Counted from the first letter of the stretch, positions 53,211 to 62,817 are shown. The stretch is 64,000 bases of DNA from JAFGGG01 sp964638895 (GCA_964638895.1 CAZWYY010000009.1:1-64000); one strand, 5' to 3'. The notes: generated by a model not told the origin, from the sequence alone. A program made the numbers and translations.

Positions 53211-53231
53211 GGCGGCCCTTTACAGGCCGCC
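53211..53231 (+). terminator. Hairpin between convergent genes
   Basis: GGCGGCC (53211-53217) pairs with GGCCGCC (53225-53231) around CTTTACA. There is no long T tract on either side, so termination strength is uncertain. It lies between the chorismate mutase and the PAS kinase. Confidence 0.4.
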
Positions 53232-53233
53232 CT

Positions 53234-54646
53234 TTACAATTCTACCCCGACCTGCCGGGGAAAGATTATTTCGAATACCGTATATTCTCCCCGTCTGCCC
53301 GCCTCAAGCTTGCCTTTTAATTGCTTCACAAGCATTTCCACAAGCTGCAGCCCCAGCGATGTGCTCTTTTTAATATCAAAATCAGCAGGCAGGCCCCTGC
53401 CGTTATCCTTGATCACAAACACATACATCTTCCCCCGGGCTTTCATGGAAATACCGATAATCCCGTTTCGCCTCCGGGGAAATGCGTGCTTTATGGCATT
53501 GGTCACCAGTTCGTTGAATACCAATCCGCAGGGGATGGCGATATCTATATTCAGAAAAACGCGTTGTATCTCCATATTTATCTTTATCTTCCCGTGATCC
53601 AGCCGGTGTGAATGAATAATGTGAAAGACAAAGGATTTGAGGTACTCCTTAAAATCTATTTTCTGCAGATCATTAGACTGGTACAGCTTTTCATGAATCA
53701 GGGCCATGGCCCTGATTCTGTTTTCGCACTGCTTGAATACCTTTATGGTCTGTTCATCGGGAATGGAATGCATTTGGAGGTTCATCAGGCTGCTTATTAT
53801 CTGCAGGTTGTTTTTCACCCTGTGGTGAATCTCCCTTAACATGGTTTCCTTTTCTTTCAGAGTTTTCAATTGTTTCTGCGTATGCTTTTTTTCGGTAATG
53901 TCTTCTTGAATGGCGATAAAATTGCTGATTTCTCCCTTGGGATCGCGTACCGATGAAATAGTGACCGATTCCCAGTACAGCCTGCCGTCTTTTTTCCGGT
54001 TGATGATCTCCCCCCGCCACTCGCCGTCACGCAGCAGGGTCTGCTTCAACTGTTCATAGAATTCGGGCGGATGGTAATTTGATTTTAATACGTGTACGTT
54101 CCGGCCGATTATTTCCTCCGGCGAATACCCGCGCACGCGGATGAACACGGGGTTGATGTATTCGATGGTCCCGTTCTTATCGGTAATTATGATGGAAACC
54201 GGGCTTTGATCAACCACGCCGAACATTTTACGCAGAAACTCCTCTGACCGTTTCCTGCCTGAAATATCGCGGATCGTACCCGCAACCCCCATGAATTTTC
54301 TGTTTTGTCCATCGATCCCCCGGTTGTAATACGCACAGGAGCTTATTTCACCATAAATTTCATGCGGGTCGCCGGAACCGCCCCCGGCTTTGGGCAGAAG
54401 CCGCGCCTCCAGGTTTGCATGTTTTAAAAGCCATACCGGAGGCTCGTTCAAAGTGATCGCCTGCCTGAAAGCGGCCGGGGAAGGAAAGTTTTTTGCGTTG
54501 TTTAATTCGCGCTGCACGCGTGAGGCGTCATCGGGATGAATTATGGTGGTAAAGTGTTTGCCTATGAGTTCGGCCGGCCTATATCCAAGGATTGTCACGG
54601 CATGGTTTAAGACCCGGAACCGGCCGCGAGAGTCGGTTTTATACAC
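53234..54646 (-). CDS. PAS-domain sensor histidine kinase (HisKA_2 type)
   Basis: The cytoplasmic protein has two PAS domains (about residues 1-130 and 140-270, with PAS/PAC features such as VDQSPVSIIITDKNGTIEYI, trimmed) and a HisKA_2-type dimerisation box (REIHHRVKNNLQIISSL) whose first His is the phospho-acceptor. The ATPase part ends with LVFNELVTNAIKHAF and DNGRGLP. A GTG at 54646 is the only ordinary start, but it falls inside the first PAS domain. Coding similarity (SLRESDTQYRNLFHFIPDI) runs on upstream to about 54718 in the same frame and reaches the citrate synthase stop. An ACG at 54718 has an AAGGAA seven bases ahead. Confidence 0.85.
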   Translation of the reverse strand: MYKTDSRGRFRVLNHAVTILGYRPAELIGKHFTTIIHPDDASRVQRELNNAKNFPSPAAFRQAITLNEPPVWLLKHANLEARLLPKAGGGSGDPHEIYGEISSCAYYNRGIDGQNRKFMGVAGTIRDISGRKRSEEFLRKMFGVVDQSPVSIIITDKNGTIEYINPVFIRVRGYSPEEIIGRNVHVLKSNYHPPEFYEQLKQTLLRDGEWRGEIINRKKDGRLYWESVTISSVRDPKGEISNFIAIQEDITEKKHTQKQLKTLKEKETMLREIHHRVKNNLQIISSLMNLQMHSIPDEQTIKVFKQCENRIRAMALIHEKLYQSNDLQKIDFKEYLKSFVFHIIHSHRLDHGKIKINMEIQRVFLNIDIAIPCGLVFNELVTNAIKHAFPRRRNGIIGISMKARGKMYVFVIKDNGRGLPADFDIKKSTSLGLQLVEMLVKQLKGKLEAGRRGEYTVFEIIFPRQVGVEL

Positions 54647-54736
54647 AATATCCGGAATAAAATGAAAAAGATTTCTGTATTGTGTATCACTTTCCCTTAA
54701 TGATCTTTCAAACGGCGTATGCTTTTCCTTTTTGTA

Positions 54737-56107
54737 TTAACTACGCTCATTCAGTGGAATATATTCCTGTTTTTTGATGATATTTTTATAGGCGGGCCGC
54801 ATAATCCTGCCCCCGCTGACCAGTTCTTCGATCCTGTGCGCCACCCACCCGGAGATACGCGCAATGGCAAACAAGGGAGTATAAAGCTCACGCGGAATAC
54901 CCAGCATGCTGTACACAAACCCTGAATAAAAATCAACGTTGGCGGAAATTATCTTATTTGAGTCTTTTTCTTCCTTTAATACCTCGGGACCAAACTTTTC
55001 TATGTTCGCATAAAGCCCGAACTCTTCTTCCGAGCCCTTTTCTTTGGAGAGCTCCGCGGCCTTCTGCTTAAGCAGCACGGCGCGGGGGTCCGAGAGGGTA
55101 TAGACGGCATGTCCCAGACCATAGATCAATCCGCTTCCGTCGTAGGCATCTTTCCTGATGAGTTTACGCAGGTAATTCTTGATCTCCGTCTCATTCGACC
55201 AATCCTTTACATTGGCCTTTATGTCATCCATCATTTCCACGACCTTGATATTCGCCCCCCCGTGCTTTGGCCCCTTAAGCGAGCCCACCCCGGCGGCCAC
55301 GGCCGAATAAATATCCGTACCCGATGAGGTGACGACATGAAGCGTAAAGGCGGAGTTGTTCCCCCCGCCGTGTTCGGCGTGCAGTACCAAAGCCAGATCC
55401 AGGACCTCGGCCTCTAGCTCACTGTACTTGCTGTCGGCCCTAATCAGGTGCAGCAGGTTCTCCGCAGTGCCCAATCCCTGTTTTACCTTGTGGATAAACA
55501 GGCTTTTCCCGTCATGATAGTGCGATTTGGCCTGGAAGGCATAGGCGGTAAAGGTCGGGAAACACGCTATAAGCTCAAGCCCCTGGCGTAGGTTGTTTTG
55601 TATGCTTAGATCATCCGGGTTATCATCATAGGAATACAGCACCAGTACGCTGCGGGCAAGCTTGTTCATAATATCCCTGCTGGGCGCCTTCAAAATCATA
55701 TTCTCAGTAAAGCCCGCGGGCAGTTCCCTGCACTCGTCCAGTACCTGCTGGAATTCTGCCAGCTCGGCGGCGGTAGGCAGCTTGCCGAAAAGCAAGAGAA
55801 AAGCGGTTTCTTCGAATCCAAAGCGTTTTTCAGCCTGAAATCCGTTGACTATCTCGCGCACGTCTATGCCGCGGTAGATAAGGCGTCCTTCCACGGGTAC
55901 GGTTTCACCTTCGTCTATAATATAGCCGTGAACGTCCCCTATGGTAGTAAGCCCGACCAGCACACCCGTGCCGTCGCTGTTGCGTAATCCCCGTTTTACG
56001 TTGTACTTGAGATAGTTATCGGACGAAATTTTGTTCTTTTCCTCGGCTGTATTATATGTTTTTTTGATAAATTCATTTAAAATACCTGTTTTCACTGTTT
56101 TTTCCAT
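54737..56107 (-). CDS. gltA: Citrate synthase
   Basis: The 456-residue enzyme condenses acetyl-CoA and oxaloacetate. Catalytic His residues are in LHAEHGGGNNSAF and GLGHAVYTLSDPRA, and the Asp in NVDFYSGFVY. The N-terminal extension of about 30 residues and the internal insertions resemble long citrate synthases found in some spirochaetes and clostridia; 2-methylcitrate synthase activity cannot be excluded. AAGGAAA precedes the ATG. Its TAA is directly followed, in frame, by the coding similarity of the PAS kinase. Only part of the citric acid cycle may exist in such anaerobes, for glutamate synthesis. Confidence 0.95.
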   Translation of the reverse strand: MEKTVKTGILNEFIKKTYNTAEEKNKISSDNYLKYNVKRGLRNSDGTGVLVGLTTIGDVHGYIIDEGETVPVEGRLIYRGIDVREIVNGFQAEKRFGFEETAFLLLFGKLPTAAELAEFQQVLDECRELPAGFTENMILKAPSRDIMNKLARSVLVLYSYDDNPDDLSIQNNLRQGLELIACFPTFTAYAFQAKSHYHDGKSLFIHKVKQGLGTAENLLHLIRADSKYSELEAEVLDLALVLHAEHGGGNNSAFTLHVVTSSGTDIYSAVAAGVGSLKGPKHGGANIKVVEMMDDIKANVKDWSNETEIKNYLRKLIRKDAYDGSGLIYGLGHAVYTLSDPRAVLLKQKAAELSKEKGSEEEFGLYANIEKFGPEVLKEEKDSNKIISANVDFYSGFVYSMLGIPRELYTPLFAIARISGWVAHRIEELVSGGRIMRPAYKNIIKKQEYIPLNERS

Positions 56108-56244
56108 ATATTTTCCTTGTTAATAAGGATTGAATATTTTACAAAAAAATTATATCTATAAAACAGTGATTTGACAATTCCTTTACCAAGGATTTCATTG
56201 TTTATTTGCATTTAATCGCGGAACAACGTAAAAAGGTACCGGCT

Positions 56245-56697
56245 ATGAATTTTATACATTTTTCCTTATTCACCGCAATTTGTGTACATATTATCTGTCA
56301 GGTCTTCAAGCTGGTCTATTATTCCTTAAAAACGGGGCGCTTTGACATAGGTTACTTTTTTTCGGCTGGCGGCATGCCCAGCACGCATACCGCGTTTACC
56401 AGCAGCCTTACCGTTTCGCTGGGACTGATAAAAGGCTTTGATTCCGCGTTTTTTGCCATAGGTTTTGTGTTCTCCGCCGTGGTTATTTATGACTCCCTGA
56501 GGCTGCGCGGGGCCGTGCAGATTCATTCGGAGCAGCTGCACAAACTTGTCAAGCTCCTGCCGGCGGAAGAACGCTTGAAAATTCCAAAGATGGTGGGGCA
56601 CACCCTAAGCGAGATAATCGTGGGTATCATTGTGGCCTTAATTCTCAGTACAGGCCTCTACTATTTTTGGGGCGGCTATTTTCTCGGCCCGGGTTGA
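56245..56697 (+). CDS. Divergent PAP2-family membrane protein
   Basis: The 150-residue protein belongs to the DUF212/divergent PAP2 group. It has four hydrophobic segments, the motif FSAGGMPSTHTAFTSSLTVS with the phosphatase-like PSTH, and a downstream VVIYDSLRLRGAVQIHSEQL with the family DSxxVR-like element. Some members are linked to lipid phosphate or isoprenoid metabolism, but no activity is certain. The open frame begins with TTG at 56206; the Met at 56245 has AAAAGG nine bases upstream and starts the first membrane helix, so it is preferred. The next gene starts 16 bases later. Confidence 0.88.
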   Translation: MNFIHFSLFTAICVHIICQVFKLVYYSLKTGRFDIGYFFSAGGMPSTHTAFTSSLTVSLGLIKGFDSAFFAIGFVFSAVVIYDSLRLRGAVQIHSEQLHKLVKLLPAEERLKIPKMVGHTLSEIIVGIIVALILSTGLYYFWGGYFLGPG

Positions 56698-56712
56698 GAT
56701 TGAAGAAAAGCT

Positions 56713-57183
56713 ATGAGGAATATGCGTTTTTTTCCGGTAGTAATTTTTTTGTTTTTCTATGGATTTGTATTTCCCGGCCGGGGCTATGCACAGCATGGTT
56801 CCGACGGTGACATACGGAATTGGCTGGGAATGGATCTTGAAACCGCCTATAAACGGTTTGGTACGCCCCAGGAGGTTTTTTCCTACCGGGCGGGTCCCGA
56901 AGCCGATAATGTGGTATTCTATTACAAAAACCATGTCTATTTATTCTGGTACCAAAACCGGGTATGGGTGGTCAGATTTGATGAACGTTATAAACAGAGG
57001 TTTCTGGGATTGGAAATGGGTATGTCCAGGGAAAGGGTATTGGAAATCCTTGACCGGGCCTTTACGGAAGCGGAGGATTCACTTGTTTTTTATCTCCCCG
57101 ACCGGGGATACCCGGTACGCCTTCGCCTGTTTTTTACAGCGGATGCGCTGTCCGACGCATATTTATACAGAGGTGATTTTTAA
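56713..57183 (+). CDS. Exported protein of unknown function (BamE-like pattern)
   Basis: The 156-residue product has a signal peptide (VVIFLFFYGFVFPGRGYA) and a mature part with two repeats of an outer-membrane small-domain pattern: LGMDLETAYKRFGTPQEV and LGLEMGMSRERVLEIL. This G-M-x-x-x-x-x-x-x-F-G-x-P motif is reminiscent of the BamE/SmpA fold. There is no lipobox. It shares its last base with the start of aroDE (TAATG) and so is co-translated with it; a functional link is not obvious. Confidence 0.75.
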   Translation: MRNMRFFPVVIFLFFYGFVFPGRGYAQHGSDGDIRNWLGMDLETAYKRFGTPQEVFSYRAGPEADNVVFYYKNHVYLFWYQNRVWVVRFDERYKQRFLGLEMGMSRERVLEILDRAFTEAEDSLVFYLPDRGYPVRLRLFFTADALSDAYLYRGDF

Positions 57184-58682
57184 TGGATAAAAGCCTGCTT
57201 TGCCTTGTGTTGAGCGAAAACACGCTGGCCGAAAACAAAAAGGTCATAAAGCGTTACAAGGATTTTATCGACCTGGTGGAACTCCGGGCCGATTTTTTAA
57301 ACCATGGGGAGCTTCCGGGGTTGAAGGATTTTCCCAAATCCCTGGACGTCCCGGTCATCCTTACCGTCCGCAGGGTCTCGGACGGGGGGAGGTTCAGGAA
57401 AAGCGAATCGGAACGGCGGGCGCTTGTCAAGGCAAGCATAAACAGGGCGTATTCCTATATTGACCTGGAAAGCGATTTTCATGACACGCGGTTTGAACAG
57501 GGGATAAAAAGGGACGGAATAAAGATAATACGGTCAATCCATGATTTTAACGGGGTGCCCGGAGATCTTGTGAAACGCATCAGGGAGTTGGCCCGTGTCG
57601 GTGGTGAAATACCGAAGGCCGCGGTAATGCCCAAGAGTTCAAAGGACCTGTTCCGGCTGCTGAAATGCTATGCCAAACTGAGAGATACGGAGAAGATCCT
57701 CATCGGTATGGGAGATTTCGGCCTGCCCACCAGAATCTTAAGCAATTATCTGGGCTCGTTTTTAAGCTACAGTGCGCGTCCGGGAAGCCAGGCGGCGCCG
57801 GGCAACAAAGACCCGGAGGAGATGGTCCGCCTCTACGGATTTCACAAGATCGACAGCACAACCGGGATCTACGGCATAATCGGGAATCCCATCATGTATT
57901 CCTTTTCCCCCCTGATTCACAACCGGGGGTTTAAGGCCCTGGAATATAACGGCGTATACCTTCCTTTCCTGGTGGATAACGTGGCCCAGTTTTTTAAAAC
58001 CGCCAGACTGCTTGATATTCGGGGTTTTTCCGTCACCATCCCCCACAAACAGGCGGTCATCCGCTATCTTAAGGGAAAGCATCCCAATATAAAAAAAATA
58101 AACGCATGTAATACCGTCATTCGCAGGCAACGGGGATATTACGGGGAAAACACGGATGTGGAAGGTTTTTTAAAGCCGTTGAAAAACTATTTCGGCGATC
58201 CCCTGACGCAGAACATCAAGGCCACGGTGATCGGCGCGGGCGGCGCGGCGCGGGCCGTGGTATACGGGCTGGCACAGCATAACGCCCGGATTCTGATTTT
58301 AAACCGCACGCCTCTTAAGGCCAAAAAACTCGCCCAATCCTTCAACTGCGAGTGGGACGCGCTGGATGAACAGGGCATAAAACGCATCAAGGAATATTCG
58401 GATCTGATCGTACAGACCACCAATGTAGGGATGCGGCCAAATGTAAAAAAGGATCCCATCCCCTCTTTTCGGTTCCGCGGCCATGAGATCGTATATGACC
58501 TGATCTACACCCCCCCGCTTACCAGGCTGCTGGAAAGGGCGCTTAATTCCAACTGCAAGGTAATTAATGGCGAGGAGATGCTCCTGGCTCAGGCCCAGGC
58601 CCAGTTCAACCTGTTCACCGGAAGTGATTACATATTTTCACAAAATATATTGTTCGAGATATTCCGCGGCCAAAGCGAATAA
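57183..58682 (+). CDS. aroDE: Bifunctional 3-dehydroquinate dehydratase / shikimate dehydrogenase
   Basis: The 499-residue fusion joins type I AroD (about residues 1-215) to AroE (about 225-490). AroD shows the catalytic His in IIRSIHDF and the Schiff-base Lys in AAVMPKSSKD. AroE has SFSPLIHN, the catalytic Lys in VTIPHKQA, the Asp in NTDVEGF and the NADP-binding GAGGAARAVVYGL. Together they convert 3-dehydroquinate to shikimate by way of 3-dehydroshikimate. The same fusion order is known in plants and some bacteria such as Chlamydia. It is the only intact shikimate-pathway core gene in the window besides the mutase. Confidence 0.96.
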   Translation: MDKSLLCLVLSENTLAENKKVIKRYKDFIDLVELRADFLNHGELPGLKDFPKSLDVPVILTVRRVSDGGRFRKSESERRALVKASINRAYSYIDLESDFHDTRFEQGIKRDGIKIIRSIHDFNGVPGDLVKRIRELARVGGEIPKAAVMPKSSKDLFRLLKCYAKLRDTEKILIGMGDFGLPTRILSNYLGSFLSYSARPGSQAAPGNKDPEEMVRLYGFHKIDSTTGIYGIIGNPIMYSFSPLIHNRGFKALEYNGVYLPFLVDNVAQFFKTARLLDIRGFSVTIPHKQAVIRYLKGKHPNIKKINACNTVIRRQRGYYGENTDVEGFLKPLKNYFGDPLTQNIKATVIGAGGAARAVVYGLAQHNARILILNRTPLKAKKLAQSFNCEWDALDEQGIKRIKEYSDLIVQTTNVGMRPNVKKDPIPSFRFRGHEIVYDLIYTPPLTRLLERALNSNCKVINGEEMLLAQAQAQFNLFTGSDYIFSQNILFEIFRGQSE

Positions 58683-58823
58683 CGGATAATAAAAGGGAAT
58701 TTAATAAAAAAGGCACTTCTCCAACAGATCGTTTTCATGTATACTTACGTCTCAAATCCCTTTATCATAAACTCCACTTTTTGTGGCGGTTTTTAAGAAT
58801 AAAAACCAATTAAGGAGAAAAGC

Positions 58824-59900
58824 ATGAAACACAAAAAGCTGTTTATCCCCGGCCCGGTCGAAGTCAGTGCGGAGGTACTCCAGGTGCTTTCCACACCCAT
58901 GATCGGGCACAGGAGTTCCGACTACAGTGCCCTGCAAGAAAGGGTTACCAAGAAGGTGCAGCAATTGATGTACACTCAAAACCCCGTGATTCTTTCCGCC
59001 TCATCCGGTACGGGCCTCATGGAGATGGCCGTACGCTGCACAACCGAAAAGCGGGCGATTGTTTTTTCCATGGGCGCGTTCGGCAAGCGCTGGTACGAGA
59101 TCGCCGATGGCAACGGTGTGCCCGCCGACAAACATGAAGTGGAATGGGGTCGGGCCGTGACCCCCGACATCGTGGAGCAGTACCTTTCCACGGGCAAGTA
59201 TGACGTAGCCACCATCACCCATAATGAAACCTCAACCGGTGTAATGAACAACGCGGAAGAGCTTGCCCCCGTGTTCAGGAAATACCCGGATGTGGTCTGG
59301 TGCATGGACACGGTATCATCGCTGGCCGGCGTAAAAATAGAGGTGGACAAGCTGGGGGTTGACGTGTGTGTAAGTTCCAGCCAGAAGGCCCTGGGACTTC
59401 CCCCGGGGTTGAGCCTGGCCTCGGTTTCGGACAAGGCAAGGCAAAAAGCGGCGCGGATAAAAACCCGCGGCTATTATTTCGATATGCTGCTGCTGTTAAA
59501 ATATATTGAGGAAAGAAACTTTCAATATCCCTCCACACCCTCAATTCCGCATATATTCGCCCTTGATTTTCAGATGGACAGGATCCTTAGAGAGGGTCTT
59601 GAAAACCGGTTCAAACGCCATGCGGAACTCGCCGCCATGGTACAAACCTGGGCCAAACAGTATTTTAAGATGTTCGCCGATGAAAAATACGCCTCAAAAA
59701 CCGTTACCTGTATCGACAACACACGGGAAATCTCCGTAAAGGACCTGAACTCAGAACTGGGCAAGCGCGGGTTTATGATATCCAACGGCTACGGCTCACT
59801 CAAAGAAAAAACCTTCCGTATTGCGCACATGGCCGATATGCAGAAGGAAGACGTGCGGGAGTTGCTTGACCAAATCGAAGATATCTTAAAGCTGGCCTAA
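58824..59900 (+). CDS. Class V aminotransferase (alanine/serine-glyoxylate type)
   Basis: The 358-residue PLP enzyme fits the AGXT/SgaA group. It starts with KLFIPGPVEVSAEVLQ, has the SSSQKALGLPPG segment with the PLP-binding Lys, and WCMDTVSSLAG with the cofactor Asp. Members act on serine, alanine or related donors; in anaerobes some serve as purine catabolic or phosphoserine enzymes. A TATACT at 58740 may be its -10, with a weak -35. AAGGAGA precedes the ATG. The gene is monocistronic. Confidence 0.9.
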   Translation: MKHKKLFIPGPVEVSAEVLQVLSTPMIGHRSSDYSALQERVTKKVQQLMYTQNPVILSASSGTGLMEMAVRCTTEKRAIVFSMGAFGKRWYEIADGNGVPADKHEVEWGRAVTPDIVEQYLSTGKYDVATITHNETSTGVMNNAEELAPVFRKYPDVVWCMDTVSSLAGVKIEVDKLGVDVCVSSSQKALGLPPGLSLASVSDKARQKAARIKTRGYYFDMLLLLKYIEERNFQYPSTPSIPHIFALDFQMDRILREGLENRFKRHAELAAMVQTWAKQYFKMFADEKYASKTVTCIDNTREISVKDLNSELGKRGFMISNGYGSLKEKTFRIAHMADMQKEDVRELLDQIEDILKLA

Positions 59901-60012
59901 GCATTGTCATGTATGCAGCAGGCAGGGGGGCGCACGCTCCCTTGCCTGTATCTCAAACCGCACGGCCGCCCCATACCGGGCACTTATAATATCCGGGAGA
60001 AACGAACCGCCC

Positions 60013-61023
60013 ATGCGTAAACCTTATCCGCATCTGTTACAGACTCCATCCTGGGGCCGGGCCAAATGCAAGGCACAGCCGCCCTGGACCTGGTATTTTT
60101 TTACAATGCCGACGGGGGCCGCGGCCGCCGGGTTCCAGGCCGCGCAAACCATGGGCGACCCGTCCGCCGTAAAGGCTTCGGTGCTTATCCTAGAGCGGAA
60201 CCTGGGGCTGGGCCAGCGCCTGCATTATATTCCGCGCGGCCCGTACGTGGACTGGCAGGATGAACCCCTGGTAAACGACACCCTCCGCTTTATTAAGGAG
60301 TTTGCGCGGCAAAGATCCGTAATCATGGTGCGCCTTGAACCCGATATACCGGAGCCCGGCTTTAATTACGCTGTTATGGCCCGGCTGGGTTTCAGGCGCT
60401 CGGCCGATCACATTCAGCCGCGGGATACGGTCCGGTTCCCCATCCGCTTCGGGGACGAAGAGCTTCTGGCCGGGTTTCATAAAAAACACAGGTATAATAT
60501 AAAGCTGGCCGGCAGGCGGGGCCTGCACGTACGCACCTCCGTAAGCCCGGAGGACGTCACCCGGTTTTACAACCTGCTTAAAAAAACCGAGCTACGTCAC
60601 GGGGGAGTGCTGCATATACATCCGGAGGAGTACTACCAGGTTATCACCAGGGAGCTGGCAAAAGACAAAATGGCGGTGCTTTATCTGGTGGAAAAGGGCA
60701 CAAAAACCGTGTCCGCCTCCCTGGTAACCGGTTACGGGGACGAGGCCATTTATATGTACGGCGCCTCAGATTACGAATTCAGGAGGGACATGCCCAGCCA
60801 CCTGCGGGAATGGCAGAGCATCCGTGACGCTAGGGACGCTGGCAGGGAGTATTTTGATCTGTGGGGCGCGACCATGCACAATGACCCGGGCGGGGGAATC
60901 AGGCGTTACAAACTCGGGTATCATGACGAGATTGAAACCCTGGCCGGCTGCTTTGACTGGTCCCCCTCCCCGTTCAGGTACAGGCTGTTCACCCTGCTTA
61001 ACAAGCTGCGCAGAAGGTTTTAA
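60013..61023 (+). CDS. FemX-like peptidoglycan bridge aminoacyltransferase
   Basis: The 336-residue protein matches the FemAB/FemX GNAT-pair fold. Indicators are LLQTPSWGRAK at the N-terminus, HKKHRYNIKLAGRRGLHV in the first GNAT unit, and HLREWQSIRDARDAGREYFD followed by LWGA in the second. The family adds amino acids from aminoacyl-tRNA to the third residue of the stem peptide; in treponemes a Gly on ornithine is plausible. It should act on lipid-linked precursors at the inner membrane face. A GC-rich imperfect hairpin lies in the 112-base gap upstream. Confidence 0.9.
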   Translation: MRKPYPHLLQTPSWGRAKCKAQPPWTWYFFTMPTGAAAAGFQAAQTMGDPSAVKASVLILERNLGLGQRLHYIPRGPYVDWQDEPLVNDTLRFIKEFARQRSVIMVRLEPDIPEPGFNYAVMARLGFRRSADHIQPRDTVRFPIRFGDEELLAGFHKKHRYNIKLAGRRGLHVRTSVSPEDVTRFYNLLKKTELRHGGVLHIHPEEYYQVITRELAKDKMAVLYLVEKGTKTVSASLVTGYGDEAIYMYGASDYEFRRDMPSHLREWQSIRDARDAGREYFDLWGATMHNDPGGGIRRYKLGYHDEIETLAGCFDWSPSPFRYRLFTLLNKLRRRF

Positions 61024-61078
61024 CCCCTTTTTATTGAAATCGCGCGGTAAAAGCTCTACATTGATACTAAGACAAATT

Positions 61079-61135
61079 GAAAAAGCCACCACCCGCTTAG
61101 CATCTTTTTCCATTATCATAGATGGTGGCTTTTTC
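61079..61135 (+). terminator. Long inverted repeat, probable bidirectional terminator
   Basis: GAAAAAGCCACCA (61079-61091) is matched by TGGTGGCTTTTTC (61123-61135) with a 31-base loop. The arms carry A and T tracts, so it could end transcription from femX. The next gene starts 52 bases later. Confidence 0.7.
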
Positions 61136-61186
61136 GGAAGTAAAAAAGTGTCAGTACAATTATCATAAGCGGGAGGGGGCAATGTT

Positions 61187-61618
61187 ATGAAACCATGGCT
61201 ATGGTTTATGACAATTATTGTATTTCTTTCCGTATATACGGCGTGTACCACACGCTCCGAATCAAGCGTATTTGAACAGGGCAACCTCAGGACTGCAGGG
61301 CCCGCTCTTCCCGACGGATACATCCTGTTAAGCGAAACCAGGTACGACACGGACGGCGATGATGAAGCGGAAATTGTGCTTTTCGGTTACAGAGACAACA
61401 ATATATTGCTGTTGGTCTTTGATCTTGACGCCTTGGGCCGGTGGGAAAAGCATACCCTGGTGAGCACGCGCTACTCCGCAGCCGAAGGGAATATGATTCA
61501 GGAACTTGTGTGTATTGTGAACTCGGACTGGATCGGCTGGGGCCCCCCTGCTTCGGAACCCTATGAGATATTCATGTGGGACGGAAACAGGTATATCACA
61601 CCCGCCTTTTTCATGTAA
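61187..61618 (+). CDS. Small lipoprotein with an Asp-rich loop
   Basis: The 143-residue product has a signal peptide with lipobox-like SVYTAC, the same kind as in the formylglycine-enzyme-like lipoprotein. The mature part contains RYDTDGDDEAEIVLFGY, an Asp-rich loop of the type seen in calcium-binding or FG-GAP-like repeats. No other domain is known. GGGAGG precedes the ATG. It is convergent with leuB. Confidence 0.75.
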   Translation: MKPWLWFMTIIVFLSVYTACTTRSESSVFEQGNLRTAGPALPDGYILLSETRYDTDGDDEAEIVLFGYRDNNILLLVFDLDALGRWEKHTLVSTRYSAAEGNMIQELVCIVNSDWIGWGPPASEPYEIFMWDGNRYITPAFFM

Positions 61619-61651
61619 GCCTCTGGCGGCGGTCGGCGCCCGCCGGACCGA

Positions 61652-62698
61652 TCAGATACCCTGCGCCACCATATCGCCGATTTCCGAGGTTGAAAAACCC
61701 ATCTTACCCGCCGACATACTCTTCATGTGGCCGATTGTTTTGGCAGCCGACGCCTCTACGGCCTTTGCCGCCTGCTCCTCACCCAGTGTTTCCAGCATCA
61801 TCTGGGCGGAAAAAATCGCGGCCATGGGGTTGATGACATTCTGTCCCGTGTATTTGGGGGCCGAACCGCCGATGGGCTCGAACATGGACACACCCTCGGG
61901 ATTTATATTGCCGCCCGCGGCTATTCCCATGCCGCCCTGGATCATGGCGCCCAGGTCGGTGATGATGTCCCCAAACATGTTGCAGGTGACGATCACATCG
62001 AACCATTCGGGGTTCTTCACCATCCACATGGTGGTCGCATCCACATGCGCGTAATCGGATTTTATATCCGGATACTCCTTGGCCACCTCTTCAAAGGCGC
62101 GCATCCACAGGTCATGGGCGTAGATAAGCACATTGGTCTTGGCGCACAGGGTGAGTTTTTTTGCCTTATTGCGCTTACGCGTAAACTCGAACGCGTAGCG
62201 GATACAGCGCTCCACACCCTTGCGGGTATTTATCATCTCCTGGATAGCCACCTCATCCGGCGTACCCTTTTTTAAAAAACCGCCGGCGCCGAGGTATAAT
62301 CCCTCGGTGTTTTCACGCACAATCACAAAATCTATATCTTCAGGCTTCTTACCGGCCAGGGGTGTTTCCACGTTCGGATACAGCTTTACGGGACGCAGGT
62401 TTATATACTGGTCCAGGCCGAATCTAAGTTTCAAAAGGATTCCCACCTCCAGAATGCCCGGCTTTACCTTGGGGTGCCCGATGGCCCCCAGGAAGATCGC
62501 GTCGAATTTTCGGAGCTCATCCAGTGCTCCCTCGGGAAGGGTTTCCCCGGTCTTTAAATAATGCTCGCCCCCAAAGGGGAACTCCTTGAAACTGAACTCG
62601 ATATTATACTTGGCCGCCACGGCCTTTAATACCTTTAAGCCCTCGTTTACAACCTCAGGTCCGGTGCCGTCTCCCGGAATTACCGCGATATTATACAT
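61652..62698 (-). CDS. leuB: 3-isopropylmalate dehydrogenase-like enzyme
   Basis: The 348-residue protein belongs to the isocitrate/isopropylmalate dehydrogenase family. It has IPGDGTGPEVVNEGLK, RENTEGLYLGAGG, the Lys and Asp of the active site in AKTNVL and NMFGDIITDLGAM, and EPIGGSAPKYTGQN near the NAD site. The family includes leucine-pathway, tartrate and homoisocitrate enzymes, so the substrate is not certain; the symbol is given by overall similarity. AAGGAGGAGAG gives a strong ribosome site before the ATG at 62698. No other leucine genes lie in the window. Confidence 0.85.
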   Translation of the reverse strand: MYNIAVIPGDGTGPEVVNEGLKVLKAVAAKYNIEFSFKEFPFGGEHYLKTGETLPEGALDELRKFDAIFLGAIGHPKVKPGILEVGILLKLRFGLDQYINLRPVKLYPNVETPLAGKKPEDIDFVIVRENTEGLYLGAGGFLKKGTPDEVAIQEMINTRKGVERCIRYAFEFTRKRNKAKKLTLCAKTNVLIYAHDLWMRAFEEVAKEYPDIKSDYAHVDATTMWMVKNPEWFDVIVTCNMFGDIITDLGAMIQGGMGIAAGGNINPEGVSMFEPIGGSAPKYTGQNVINPMAAIFSAQMMLETLGEEQAAKAVEASAAKTIGHMKSMSAGKMGFSTSEIGDMVAQGI

Positions 62699-62817
62699 CT
62701 CTCCTCCTTAATGAACAGAGATTACAAACTGAACGCATAATTGTCAATTGCAAAATATATTTTTTAAGGTTGCATTATCGGCGCTTTTTTTTTAGAATTC
62801 GTGAAAGAGGCAATAAG

